From Labrys sp. KNU-23 (GTDB lineage: Bacteria; Pseudomonadota; Alphaproteobacteria; Rhizobiales; Labraceae), in the NCBI RefSeq assembly GCF_008330945.1, contig NZ_CP043489.1, positions 5,281,501 through 5,345,500 of the forward strand: DNA of 64,000 bases. The letters run 5' to 3'. The translations under genes were made by a program, and so were the position numbers. Positions 33,208 through 41,741 of this stretch are shown piece by piece. The notes under the pieces are model-generated. The model was not told the origin of the DNA. It searched no databases and saw nothing but the letters and a program-made list of their open reading frames with translations. How positions within the stretch are numbered: the first letter of the stretch is position 1; each line of letters begins with the position of its first letter.

Positions 33208-33936
33208 TCAGCGTCCGACGGACATGATCACCATCATCGGCCTATCCCGCTCTTCCGCAAGCGCGGAGTGCTGCGCCAGCTGTTCGTCCGTCGGGCTCCA
33301 TTCCACCACGCGCCTGATCGCGAAGCCGACGTCGATCAGGGTGTTCAGCGTCGTCCCGAGGGTACGATGATATTTGACGACACCCTTGGCCAGCCAGTCG
33401 GTGGTGCGCTCGCCCTCCACGGAATAGTGATCGAGCGGCCATATTCTCCGGCCCTCCTCATCGTGCTGCCAGCCCGGATGGCTCGGAGCCATGTAGATCG
33501 GGTGTTCGATGGAAAAGACGAAGCCGGAACCTGGCCGCAAGCTGTCATGGATAGTTTTGGCCAGGCGCCCGAAATCCGCGACATAGTGGAAAGCCAGCGA
33601 GCTATAGGCGAAGTCGAAAGCTTCCGCCGGCAGTTCGAGCGTTTCGAGATCGGCAATCCGATAGTCCGCCTTGGAACTTGCCGTCATGTCCCGGGCACGT
33701 GCGAGCATTTTCTCCGACAGGTCAAAGCCAAGCGTACTTGCGGCCCCGTGATCGAGCGCCCATCGGCTGAACCAGCCGAAACCGCAGCCGAGATCGACCA
33801 CGCGCTTGCCGGCGAGATCGGGAATCAGGGCTCGAATGTCCGGCCATTCCGGCGCTCCCGCCAGGCCGTGGACCGAGCGGGGCAATTGGCTGTAGCCCTC
33901 GAAAAACGCCTGTCGGTCGTAAATATTCTGCGCCAT
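33208..33936 (-). CDS. class I SAM-dependent methyltransferase
   Basis: This 242-residue methyltransferase has motif I VVDLGCGFGWFSRWA near residues 46-60, the acidic residue of motif II in LGFDLSEKMLARA near residue 72, and DFAYSSLAFHYVADF as the motif IV/V region near residues 107-121. The second half carries an aromatic-rich insert (IYMAPSHPGWQHDEEG). AAGGAAGAG precedes ATG 33936. The substrate is unknown. It is followed on the same strand by cysK. Confidence 0.85.
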   Translation of the reverse strand: MAQNIYDRQAFFEGYSQLPRSVHGLAGAPEWPDIRALIPDLAGKRVVDLGCGFGWFSRWALDHGAASTLGFDLSEKMLARARDMTASSKADYRIADLETLELPAEAFDFAYSSLAFHYVADFGRLAKTIHDSLRPGSGFVFSIEHPIYMAPSHPGWQHDEEGRRIWPLDHYSVEGERTTDWLAKGVVKYHRTLGTTLNTLIDVGFAIRRVVEWSPTDEQLAQHSALAEERDRPMMVIMSVGR

Positions 33937-34018
33937 CCAAATCTCTTCCTTCAATATTCCATGGATGTGGCTGCTGCTCCATTCTTGCCGGCAAAGAGAG
34001 CCATGCAGGGGTTCAGCG

Positions 34019-35476
34019 TCAGCTGCCGCTCTCGATCTCGGCCGCGCAGTTGGCCAGCAATTCGACGCCTCGCCTGATCTGGCGCACATCCAGGCCGCCA
34101 TAGCCCATCACCAGGCCGGCCCGATCCGGCCTCATCGCACTGCCCGCGGCATAGAGCAACGACAGGGGATGGAGGCCGAGCGCGACCTGGCCGGCCTTCC
34201 GGATCAGTTCCTCCTCCCGGTCAGCCGGAATATGACGAAACCATGCGATGATGTGAAGGCCCGCCTTGGCTCCCTCGACGGCCAGCCTGTCGCCAAAATG
34301 ATATCGCAGCCCCTCGAGCAAGGCATTGCGGCGCTCGGCCATGCGCCGGCGAATGCGGCGGATATGGCGTTCATAGGCCCCGCTCTCCAGGAGAGTGGCG
34401 AGAGCCTCCTGTTCCAATGCCGGGCTATGCCTGTCTATGATCTGCTTGGCGCGCGTAAAAATGGCGGCCAGATTGGCAGGAACCACCAGATAGCCGATCC
34501 GCAGGGTGGGCGACAGGGTCTTGGAAACCGTGCCGAGATAGAGAACGTTCTGGCCATGGCCGAGGCCGTAGAGCGGCGGCACGGGATTGATGTCGTAGCG
34601 ATATTCACTGTCGTAATCGTCTTCGATCAGAAAAGCGTCGCGTGCCTCGGCCCAGGCGAGCAGGCGGTGGCGCCTTGCGATAGACAGCACGCTGCCGAGG
34701 GGAAACTGGTGGGAGGGCGTGACATAGGCAAGCCGTGCCTCGACGTCGGTGAGCCGCGAGGTGTCCAGCCCGTCTTGATCGGCCGCAACCGGCGTGATCG
34801 TACCGCCGGCCGCAGCAAAAATGTCCCTCGCCATCGGATAGCACGGGTCCTCGACGACCGCGCCCTCGCCCGGGTCAAGCAGGAGGCGGGTGCAAAGATC
34901 CAATCCCTGCTGGGAACCGTTGACGATGATGATCTGCTCGGCTTCGCAGCGCAGCGTGCGCGCGCGCCAGAGATATCCCTGGAGCGCACGTCGAAGCCGA
35001 GGAGAGCCAGCCGGATGGCCGTAGGAAAGGCGATCCTGCCTTTGCGCCAGTGCCCCCAGAACGGCACGCCGCCAGATCGGCGTGGGAAAGTCCGACGCGG
35101 CAAGGTCACCGTAACGAAAATCGAGAGCTGGCCGTGCAGCAGATGGGAGAGGGACCGGTCGCAGGGCCAGGCGCTCGCCATAGCGGGAGAGGAGCAGGGG
35201 AGCGGGACCCGTCACCATCGGCGATATCGGCGGATTGCGATCGAGAACGGCAGCCACTCTTGGCCTGGCACCCTGGCGGCTGCGGACGAACCCCTCCGCC
35301 GACAACTGCTCATAGGCGGAGGTGACTGTCGCACGCGCCACCCCGAGCTCGGATGCCAGAGCACGCGAGGACGGCAAGGCCCCATCATTCCCGTAGGTTC
35401 CCGCCAGGATCTGGGCCCGAAGCACCTCATAAATCTGCCTGGCGCCCGGACCACGCGCTTGCCGATTTCGTATCAT
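34019..35476 (-). CDS. MocR-family PLP-dependent regulator (PdxR/GabR-like)
   Basis: This 485-residue fusion has an N-terminal GntR winged helix (LPSSRALASELGVARATVTS, residues 36-55) and an aminotransferase-like domain with the PLP Lys in YLGTVSKTLSPTLRIGY near residue 312. Further contacts are NGSQQGLDL and FLIEDDYDSEYRYD. It is divergent from a PaiB-type gene across 120 bases holding repeated AACTGG boxes. MocR proteins often control the adjacent gene and sense PLP or an amine; the effector here is unknown. Confidence 0.88.
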   Translation of the reverse strand: MIRNRQARGPGARQIYEVLRAQILAGTYGNDGALPSSRALASELGVARATVTSAYEQLSAEGFVRSRQGARPRVAAVLDRNPPISPMVTGPAPLLLSRYGERLALRPVPLPSAARPALDFRYGDLAASDFPTPIWRRAVLGALAQRQDRLSYGHPAGSPRLRRALQGYLWRARTLRCEAEQIIIVNGSQQGLDLCTRLLLDPGEGAVVEDPCYPMARDIFAAAGGTITPVAADQDGLDTSRLTDVEARLAYVTPSHQFPLGSVLSIARRHRLLAWAEARDAFLIEDDYDSEYRYDINPVPPLYGLGHGQNVLYLGTVSKTLSPTLRIGYLVVPANLAAIFTRAKQIIDRHSPALEQEALATLLESGAYERHIRRIRRRMAERRNALLEGLRYHFGDRLAVEGAKAGLHIIAWFRHIPADREEELIRKAGQVALGLHPLSLLYAAGSAMRPDRAGLVMGYGGLDVRQIRRGVELLANCAAEIESGS

Positions 35477-35479
35477 GAT

Positions 35480-35529
35480 AACTGGCCTAGTTAAATCAAA
35501 GTAAACTGGACGTTCTTGTTGAGCCAGTT
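35480..35529. promoter_or_regulatory. repeated AACTGG boxes between MocR and PaiB genes
   Basis: AACTGG occurs at 35480-35485 and 35504-35509 as a direct repeat and as the inverted CCAGTT at 35524-35529, spaced about two DNA turns apart. MocR regulators commonly bind such repeats; binding here is inferred. Confidence 0.4.
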
Positions 35530-35596
35530 TGCGCTTATTCTGGCAGGAAACCAAGCCGAGCTCGTCATGAGCCGAGTTTCTCACGAGATCCTTGCG

Positions 35597-36229
35597 ATGT
35601 ACGTACCGCCCGCCTTCCGCGAAGACGATCCTGCCATCCTCCATCGCCTGATGCGGGATACGCGCCTGAGCACCCTGGTGACTGCAACGGCTGCAGGGCC
35701 AATCGGCACGCCCTTGCCTTTGTTCTTCGACCCCGCCGAAGGAGAGCACGGCATCCTCTACGGTCATCTCGCCCGGGCCAATCCGCAATGGCAGGCCGAG
35801 CCCATCGGCGACGCCATGGCCATCTTCATGGGTGCCGACGCTTATATCTCGCCCAATTGGTATGCCGCCAAACAGGAACATCACAAGGTCGTGCCGACCT
35901 GGAATTACGAAGCCGTCCACGCCTATGGGCCGGTCGAGTTTTTCGAAGATCCCCGGCGCCTGCTCGAGGCCGTTACCCGCCTCACCAATCTGCATGAGGG
36001 GGCGATGGCCAAGCCCTGGCAGGTTGCCGATGCACCGCCGGCATTCGTCGAAGCGCAATTGCGCGGCATCGTCGGTGTGCGGCTGACAGTCCACCGCCTG
36101 GAAGGCAAGCGCAAGCTGAGCCAGAATCGGCCGGCTGCCGACCGGGCCGGCGTGGCGCGCGCACTCGCCGATAGCCCTGATCCCGCCGACCGCCGGATCG
36201 CTTCGCTCATTCCCCTCGATTCTGCCTGA
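35597..36229 (+). CDS. PaiB-type FMN-binding negative transcriptional regulator
   Basis: This 210-residue protein has the split-barrel flavin-binding fold of PaiB: MYVPPAFREDD at the N-terminus, LVTATAAGPIGTPLPLFFD near residues 26-44, YISPNWYAAKQEHHKVVPTW near residues 84-103, and the C-terminal KRKLSQNRPAADR. ATG 35597 is chosen because family members begin M-Y-x-P; an ATG at 35567 would add 10 residues. It faces the divergent MocR gene. In Bacillus PaiB affects protease and sporulation genes; its role here is open. Confidence 0.85.
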   Translation: MYVPPAFREDDPAILHRLMRDTRLSTLVTATAAGPIGTPLPLFFDPAEGEHGILYGHLARANPQWQAEPIGDAMAIFMGADAYISPNWYAAKQEHHKVVPTWNYEAVHAYGPVEFFEDPRRLLEAVTRLTNLHEGAMAKPWQVADAPPAFVEAQLRGIVGVRLTVHRLEGKRKLSQNRPAADRAGVARALADSPDPADRRIASLIPLDSA

Positions 36230-36261
36230 AACACTGGCTCGATACGAGACTGGATGCCCTC

Positions 36262-37092
36262 ATGGACGAACAACACATTGAGACCCCCGACGAACGCGAG
36301 CGGGTTGTCGAAGCCGGCGGGACCGACCGTCTCGACGAGAAGGATGTCGCTCGCTTCGGGTCCGATCCGAAAACGAGTTTCGCGGCGAACCTCGCCATCG
36401 TGGAACAAAGGATCGAGGCCGCCAGCCTGCGCGCGGGCCGGCAACCGGCCGCGGTGCGGCTTCTCCCCACCACCAAGACCGTGCCAGCCTCCGTTCTACG
36501 ACTGGCTTTCGCAGCCGGAATCCGTGATTTCGGGGAGAACAAGATCCAGGAGGCGCAGAGCAAGCGCGATGATCTCGCTGACCTGCCGATCGCCTGGAGC
36601 ATCGTGGGGCATCTGCAGACCAACAAGGTGAAATATCTCGCCCGCTTCGCCCGGGAGTTTCACGCCCTCGACAGCCTGAAGGTCGCCGAGATGCTGGACA
36701 AGCGCCTGACCATCGAGGATCGCTTCCTCGACGTCTATGTCCAGGTCAATACGTCGGGAGAGGAGAGCAAGTTCGGGCTGCATCCCGATGCCCTGCTCGA
36801 TTTCGTCGATCGCCTCGATGGATTTGAGCGCCTGCGTCCGCGCGGATTGATGACATTGGCTCTCTTCAGCGATGACATGGTCCGCGTGCGCCCCTGCTTT
36901 CGCCTGCTGCGTGCCCTGCGCGATCGGGCGATGAAGCGCAATGCGGCCCTGACCGAACTCTCCATGGGCATGTCCGGGGATTTCGAAGCCGCGATCGAGG
37001 AGGGAGCCGACGTCGTTCGCGTTGGCCAGGCCATCTTCGGCAAACGCCCAACCCCTGATGGGCATTATTGGCCCGGCTTCGCCCCGGGTTAG
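36262..37092 (+). CDS. YggS/PLPBP-family PLP-binding protein
   Basis: This protein binds pyridoxal phosphate and helps PLP and amino-acid homeostasis. The PLP Lys is in LLPTTKTVPAS near residue 72. FGENKIQEAQ, WSIVGHLQTNKVKY, VQVNTSGEESKFG and LSMGMSGDFEAAIEEGADVV follow in family order. At 276 residues it is longer than the usual 220-235 because of an acidic N-terminal tail of about 45 residues (DERERVVEAGGTDRLDEKD) with no alternative start inside it. It starts 32 bases after the PaiB-type gene, so a shared transcript is likely. Confidence 0.85.
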   Translation: MDEQHIETPDERERVVEAGGTDRLDEKDVARFGSDPKTSFAANLAIVEQRIEAASLRAGRQPAAVRLLPTTKTVPASVLRLAFAAGIRDFGENKIQEAQSKRDDLADLPIAWSIVGHLQTNKVKYLARFAREFHALDSLKVAEMLDKRLTIEDRFLDVYVQVNTSGEESKFGLHPDALLDFVDRLDGFERLRPRGLMTLALFSDDMVRVRPCFRLLRALRDRAMKRNAALTELSMGMSGDFEAAIEEGADVVRVGQAIFGKRPTPDGHYWPGFAPG

Positions 37093-37231
37093 GGAGGTCC
37101 AACAACTTTGTCGAACCAGCACGACCGGGCGGCGCCCGCCAATGGGATTTGCGCGGTCGACGGCAAGGGAGGCAACCGAATCTACACCGTTTGGGCCGTG
37201 AATCCGTCTACCCTCAAGACGGAGTTCGAAC

Positions 37232-37558
37232 ATGCCAGCAGCGCTCGCCATCGCCCCACTTTATACGGGCCCCTTTGCTGACGAATTGGCCAAGCTCCAA
37301 AAAACCAACCCGATCGCCGACCCCAAACGCTGGGAGCAGGCCAAGCATGACGCAATTGAGTTCCTGGCCGATTGGGGCGATCAGGCAGCCGAACTTGGCT
37401 GGAGCGCCGATGATCTCTTCGGCCTGCACCCGACTGCACCGCTTGCGCGTTATGATGTCATGGGGCTGATCTGGTTGCTGCAGGGGCAGGCTGTGGGCGA
37501 GCTCACCGAGCACGGCGCCAACCTCGGCGCGACGACCTTTTACAGGGCGGTACGATAG
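37232..37558 (+). CDS. hypothetical protein
   Basis: This 108-residue soluble protein has an N-terminal helical part (RWEQAKHDAIEFLADWGDQA) and a C-terminal block, ELGWSADDLFGLHP then LARYDVMGLIWLLQGQAVGE. That block is recognisable from short hypothetical proteins of rhizobia, often near mobile DNA. No function is known. GGAG lies before the ATG. It is followed by 130 bases of untranslated DNA and a strong terminator. Confidence 0.65.
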   Translation: MPAALAIAPLYTGPFADELAKLQKTNPIADPKRWEQAKHDAIEFLADWGDQAAELGWSADDLFGLHPTAPLARYDVMGLIWLLQGQAVGELTEHGANLGATTFYRAVR

Positions 37559-37690
37559 AACCAAATTCTTGGAAAGTTCCGCAAATACATGCCGGAATCA
37601 CGCCGAAGTCACAGGCACACGACACACTCGCGCCAGTCAACGACCACTGTTTAGGAGAGGTCGGCTGACGATAGTACCCCAATTGAACTC

Positions 37691-37718
37691 GCCCGGCGCC
37701 TCGAGCGCCGGGCTTTTT
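37691..37718 (+). terminator. Rho-independent terminator
   Basis: A 9-base perfect stem GCCCGGCGC...GCGCCGGGC with loop CTCGA is followed by six T residues. It ends the transcript of the gene at 37232-37558, or of a small RNA lying in 37560-37690. Confidence 0.85.
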
Positions 37719-37865
37719 TGTCGGGAATCTCAGTGACCGTCCATCATGCTCGAAGGCCCTTGATGCGTCGGATCGGCTCCCCCCGCGACATTCCTGCCGA
37801 AGGCATTTTGCGATTTGGCGGAATCGCCGAGAATCGCAAAGACGCGTCGAACCAAAGAATGGGTA

Positions 37866-38147
37866 TTACCAGCGATGATGCCGGCCACCGTGCCTGCGCC
37901 ATCCGTCATGCCCGTGCCTTCCACCGTGTCGGCGCCAGCCTTCGTGACGACCGCGCCCCCAGCCGCGATGCAGGCCATTGTCGTGGTGCCGGCGCCACCT
38001 GTGCTTGCCCCAGCCATGCCAGCCGACCTGGTCGGCTCCCGTTGCGGCGGGAACACTCAAATCAACCGGAGCAAGGGCAGAGGAGGGGGCAACGCTGGCA
38101 GACAACGCGCCGACGGCAATGAGAGCAGCGAGAAGAATCTTTTTCAT
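37866..38147 (-). CDS. secreted His/Arg/Trp/Gly-rich protein
   Basis: This 93-residue protein has a Sec signal (KKILLAALIAVGALSASVAP, likely cleaved before APVDL). The mature part is extremely rich in His, Arg, Trp and Gly, with a near-perfect tandem repeat GWRRHGGRHG / GWRRHGGRHH at the C-terminus. Composition suggests metal binding or cell-envelope association; no family function is established. GGAG precedes the ATG. Confidence 0.65.
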   Translation of the reverse strand: MKKILLAALIAVGALSASVAPSSALAPVDLSVPAATGADQVGWHGWGKHRWRRHHDNGLHRGWGRGRHEGWRRHGGRHGHDGWRRHGGRHHRW

Positions 38148-38328
38148 GGAAAATCTCCAGTCGGGATCGACGGAACGGACATTCCGTTACGTAACATGAA
38201 TGAATGCTGAATGAGTTCACGGTCTGGATCTTATGACGCCGGACCGTAAACCGGGTCATGAATGGAAGGCCGGATCCGGATGAACCTGCCAAGAGTTCCA
38301 TCCGGCAAGGCTTCTCGCAGCAGCCATC

Positions 38329-39798
38329 CTATTTCACGGCAGGTTTGCCGAACCAGGCTGCAAGGGCATGTTCGAGCCCCGCGACACCTCCGGTCCCAAC
38401 CCAGGCCACATGGCCATCGGGCCGGATCAAGACGCCGGTTGGAGTCCGGACCACGCCGATCACGGGAAGTTCGCACACTCCCTCGAATTTCGCGTCGATC
38501 AGCGCGACACGATCTGCCCATCCCACGATGTCGAGGCTGCCTGGGTCCCCGAAATTGAGCAGTACCGGCTGTGCATTGTGCAGAAGGCTGAAGACCCGCA
38601 TCGGCCCGTCGGCGGTAATGAGGTCGAGATCGGGCATGCGGCGGCCGAGCAACGGATGCCCCTCGCCGAGGTCGTAGTGAATGTCGAGGCCAGACATCGA
38701 TGCGGCGTACCATGTGCGCGGTCCATCCATGTGCATCACCGGTGCTATCATCTCGCGCAGGGCAGTTGTTCGCTCATCGCCGCGATTGAGCGCCGTCAGC
38801 GCCAGGGTGTGCCTGAGCAGGGCCGCTCCGACTGGATGCCGCTCGCCGTGATAGGTGTCGAGCAGGCCGTCCGGTGAGATGCCCTTGACCACTTGTGCGA
38901 GCTTCCATCCCAGATTGATCGCGTCCTGGAGGCCGATGTTGAGGCCCTGCCCACCAACAGGAGAATGCACATGGGCGGCATCACCGGCCAGCAGCACGCG
39001 CCCCTGCCGATAGGCGGCCGCCTGTCGCGCCGCATCGGTGAACCTCGACAGCCAGGTGACGCCATGGAGGCCGAAATCCGATCCGTATGCAGCGACAAGC
39101 GCCCCGCGCAACTCATCGACGCTGGGTTTGTCACCCCGTTCGAGACGCTGCTCCGTCACCACGCCGCGGACGCGCTTGCCATCCTCCAGCCTGCCAAGGG
39201 CGTAGACACCCCTTTCACCATGACGCATACCCAGTGCCGGTTCGTCTGCTATGTCGGCTTCGAAAATCAGATAGCTGATATCCGGGTCCCAGCCTGGGAA
39301 GCCTATACCCGCCGTCTTGCGCACGACGCTGCGGCCGCCATCGCATCCGGCAAGGTATCTTGCTCGCAATGCCCGGTCATCCAATCGGATGGAGACTCCG
39401 GAGCCATCCTGCGTGAAGCCCGTCACCGTACGGCCGCGATAGACCGGCACCGCCAACTCGGAAACCCAATCGGCAAGAACGCCTTCGATCCTGGCCTGCC
39501 AGAGCGCGAGCGTATAGCTGTGGCGCGTCGAACGGTCGCTGGCGTCGAGAGTGGTTCCAGCAAAGGGAACCACCCGGTGTTTCTCACCCTTTGAGACGAA
39601 CCGGTCGGCAATGCCGCGCTGGTCCAGCACTTCGATCGATCGCGGATGCAATCCGCTTGCGCGAGACCCCTCGACGTCCTGATTCATGCGCCGTTCCACA
39701 ATGGCAACGTCGACGCCTGCCAATGCCAGTTCACCGGCCAGCATCAATCCGGTCGGGCCAGCTCCGGCAATGACCACTTCATGTTCGGACGAATGCAT
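38329..39798 (-). CDS. FAD-dependent aromatic monooxygenase (PheA/TfdB type)
   Basis: This 489-residue class-A flavoprotein hydroxylase has the FAD Rossmann motif VVIAGAGPTGLMLAGEL near residues 8-24, the DG motif AGCDGGRSVVRKTAG near residues 150-164, and the second FAD motif VLLAGDAAHVHSPVGGQGLN near residues 266-285. The C-terminal thioredoxin-like domain is present (PVLLNFGDPGSLDIVGW). These enzymes hydroxylate phenolic rings using NAD(P)H and oxygen. ATG 39798 has GAGGTGG just upstream; ATG 39810 does not. The substrate is unknown. Confidence 0.85.
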   Translation of the reverse strand: MHSSEHEVVIAGAGPTGLMLAGELALAGVDVAIVERRMNQDVEGSRASGLHPRSIEVLDQRGIADRFVSKGEKHRVVPFAGTTLDASDRSTRHSYTLALWQARIEGVLADWVSELAVPVYRGRTVTGFTQDGSGVSIRLDDRALRARYLAGCDGGRSVVRKTAGIGFPGWDPDISYLIFEADIADEPALGMRHGERGVYALGRLEDGKRVRGVVTEQRLERGDKPSVDELRGALVAAYGSDFGLHGVTWLSRFTDAARQAAAYRQGRVLLAGDAAHVHSPVGGQGLNIGLQDAINLGWKLAQVVKGISPDGLLDTYHGERHPVGAALLRHTLALTALNRGDERTTALREMIAPVMHMDGPRTWYAASMSGLDIHYDLGEGHPLLGRRMPDLDLITADGPMRVFSLLHNAQPVLLNFGDPGSLDIVGWADRVALIDAKFEGVCELPVIGVVRTPTGVLIRPDGHVAWVGTGGVAGLEHALAAWFGKPAVK

Positions 39799-40558
39799 TG
39801 GCCACCTCATGAAATCACGGTTGGCCCGTTTTCTACGCGATGATCGGCGTCTTGAAGCAAGTGGGTTGTGCGCCCTATATGAAGAGTGGCGGGGGAGGAC
39901 ATTTGCCTGCCAGGTCCGATGCGCCTGCAGGCCTGGGCAGGTCCGCAGCCTTCCGGGGCGGCGAGCATCTCGATACCGCTTTGCGGACGGGTGCCTGCAC
40001 GCTCCTTTTCGGCCTTGCCGATCCGACGTGCCACATCGAGCGGATCGAGCAGATCAAACGTCCCAGCGCCCCATGGAAGAGGCCATCCCTTTCCTCGTCG
40101 CCCCCTGAATTTGCGACGGCCCCACGGCGGCTCTGCATGAGGGACTTGACGACCATCCTACCAGAAGGTAGATATATTCGCGTACCGGTAAGTCGACTGC
40201 CGGTCCTACTCAAACAGTTGGCCCGGAGGTCAGGGCGCATTCTCGCCCCCTGTCGGCGCGGCTGGCCTCCGTGCCGGCGCGCGGCAGAGCCAACTGCGAC
40301 TGACGAATATCCGTCGAGCGGAGGCCGAGGCGTTCATGGCAACGGTTCACAGCGCGATGCTCGAGGCGAGGGCCTATGGCGATCCGAAGATATTCGGTGT
40401 GGCGGCAGGCCCGCTCGTGGAGCGTCTCGCTTCGCGGACGGACTGAAGCGCCCCTCCCGCGATCCGGATCGGATCCCTGAAAGAACCAGCAGAATCTGCG
40501 CTGTAGAAACACCTGCTCATCGAAAGTCCCACGGCACCTGATCTCGAAGGAGACTGAA
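39799..40558. other. 760-base region without an intact gene; apparent gene debris
   Basis: No credible complete gene is visible. Two stretches look like decayed coding DNA. One is on the minus strand at about 39950-40075, reading TFDLLDPLDVARRIGKAEKE then RAGTRPQSGIEML with good codon usage but no start. The other is on the plus strand at about 40285-40446, reading SQLRLTNIRRAEAEAF then MATVHSAMLEARAYGDPKIF to a stop, also without a good start. A well-formed promoter/operator at 40146-40174 lies between them. I do not recognise either fragment. Confidence 0.45.
40146..40174 (+). promoter_or_regulatory. sigma-70-type promoter with CTACC-AGAA-GGTAG operator
   Basis: TTGACG (40146-40151) and TAGATA (40169-40174) are 17 bases apart. 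The palindrome CTACCAGAAGGTAG (40158-40171) fills the spacer and overlaps the -10. This is the classic layout of a TetR-type repressible promoter. No regulator or intact gene is adjacent. Confidence 0.55.
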
Positions 40559-41056
40559 ATGTTCGGAATCTCCCCTATTGGCTGGGTACATACGCTCGGC
40601 AGCTTGCCCGCTATTCCGCTGGCCCTGTACATGTTTGTCCGCCATGGACGAATTGTGCCGTGGTCGACAGCCGGCGTCGCTTATTTCGTCTCTATGCTGA
40701 TCGGTGCGGCAACGGCATTCCTCGTCGCACATCAACCGGTGAGCTACGTCATCGGTGCGGTAACCATCATATTGCTGGTCGCCGGCTATGGCGTTGGGCT
40801 GCTTCCGGGATTGGGACGAAGCAGGCGCCTCGCCGAGACTGTCTGCCTGAGCTTGACCGTCTTTTTGTTGATGGTACCAACCGTTACCGAGACCCTGCGC
40901 CGCGTTCCGGACGGCCATCCGCTCGTCACCGATTTGAAGTCGCCACTTCTCCTCGGGGCGCAGGCCAGCCTTCTCGTCCTTCTCGTCATCGGCCTGGCGG
41001 CCCAGATCGTCTATCTCCGCCGGCAGGGGAAGGTTGCGGTGGGACAGCCTCATTGA
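40559..41056 (+). CDS. multi-pass membrane protein of unknown function
   Basis: This 165-residue integral membrane protein has about four to five hydrophobic helices (PIGWVHTLGSLPAIPLALYM, STAGVAYFVSMLIGAATAFL, YVIGAVTIILLVAGYGVGLL, LLLGAQASLLVLLVIGLAAQ). The first helix has the small-molecule-carrier look of DUF2306-like proteins, but I cannot assign it firmly. AAGGAGA lies 5 bases before the ATG. It is a single gene. Confidence 0.7.
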   Translation: MFGISPIGWVHTLGSLPAIPLALYMFVRHGRIVPWSTAGVAYFVSMLIGAATAFLVAHQPVSYVIGAVTIILLVAGYGVGLLPGLGRSRRLAETVCLSLTVFLLMVPTVTETLRRVPDGHPLVTDLKSPLLLGAQASLLVLLVIGLAAQIVYLRRQGKVAVGQPH

Positions 41057-41295
41057 CGGAGCTGATTTCGCAGACCTGCAATGTGCAAGGTCCTGGCGAA
41101 CGGCGTTGCGCCCCTGTCGCCATATGCCACAAGTGGGCGGACGGGCGAGGCGAGGGGGGCCGTCGACGCACCCATTAACCATCATTCCACAGCGCCCACC
41201 ATGCCGTAACGGATACTATCATTTTTCAGAAAGCGTTCATTTTTGTCTCGCTAGTTTGGCGGCATAGCTGGGGGCGGCTTTTCTAGGAGAATATT

Positions 41296-41496
41296 GTGAA
41301 AAAGCTTATTTGCGCCGTCGTCCTTTCCATTGCGGCACTTGGCGGGACAACGCTTGCGGCTTCGGCTGCCCCGCGTCATGATTGGCGGCATCCGGGTTTT
41401 GATCGCCACCACCATCGCCCGGTGTGCAAGGTTGTCAAAACCAAGACCTTCAAGCATGGCCGGCCGGTATGGACGACGCGGCGCGTTTGCCGATAG
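41296..41496 (+). CDS. small secreted cationic protein
   Basis: This 66-residue protein starts at GTG 41296 (AGGAGA upstream). A Sec signal (KKLICAVVLSIAALGGTTLA, cleaved around ASAAP) is followed by a short His/Arg-rich mature peptide with two Cys (HRPVCKVVKT and RRVCR) that may form a disulphide. Similar short proteins are frequent in rhizobia and have no known function. Confidence 0.65.
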   Translation: MKKLICAVVLSIAALGGTTLAASAAPRHDWRHPGFDRHHHRPVCKVVKTKTFKHGRPVWTTRRVCR

Positions 41497-41741
41497 GGCA
41501 ATCGCAAGCACTGGACGTAAACAAGCCCCCTCTGGCCCACGGGTCAGGGGCGGCAAACGGGATCGTGAAGCCGCGAGCCTAAAGGCGATCATTGAGATCC
41601 AGCCTGCAGCCTGACATATTGATCACCGTCACCCCACTTGCAGGACCTATCCTGTGGCTTGACCCGGAGGGTCGGCGAATTTGATTGCCATGGGCGACGG
41701 CAAGCCAAAATATTGAAAACTCAGGCTGGAGACTTGGCTGC

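Noticed and set aside
37108..37281. TTG-started plus-strand frame overlapping the start of the 37232 gene
   Set aside because: GGGAGG lies upstream, but the product (about 57 residues) has no recognisable pattern and overlaps a better-supported gene in another frame.
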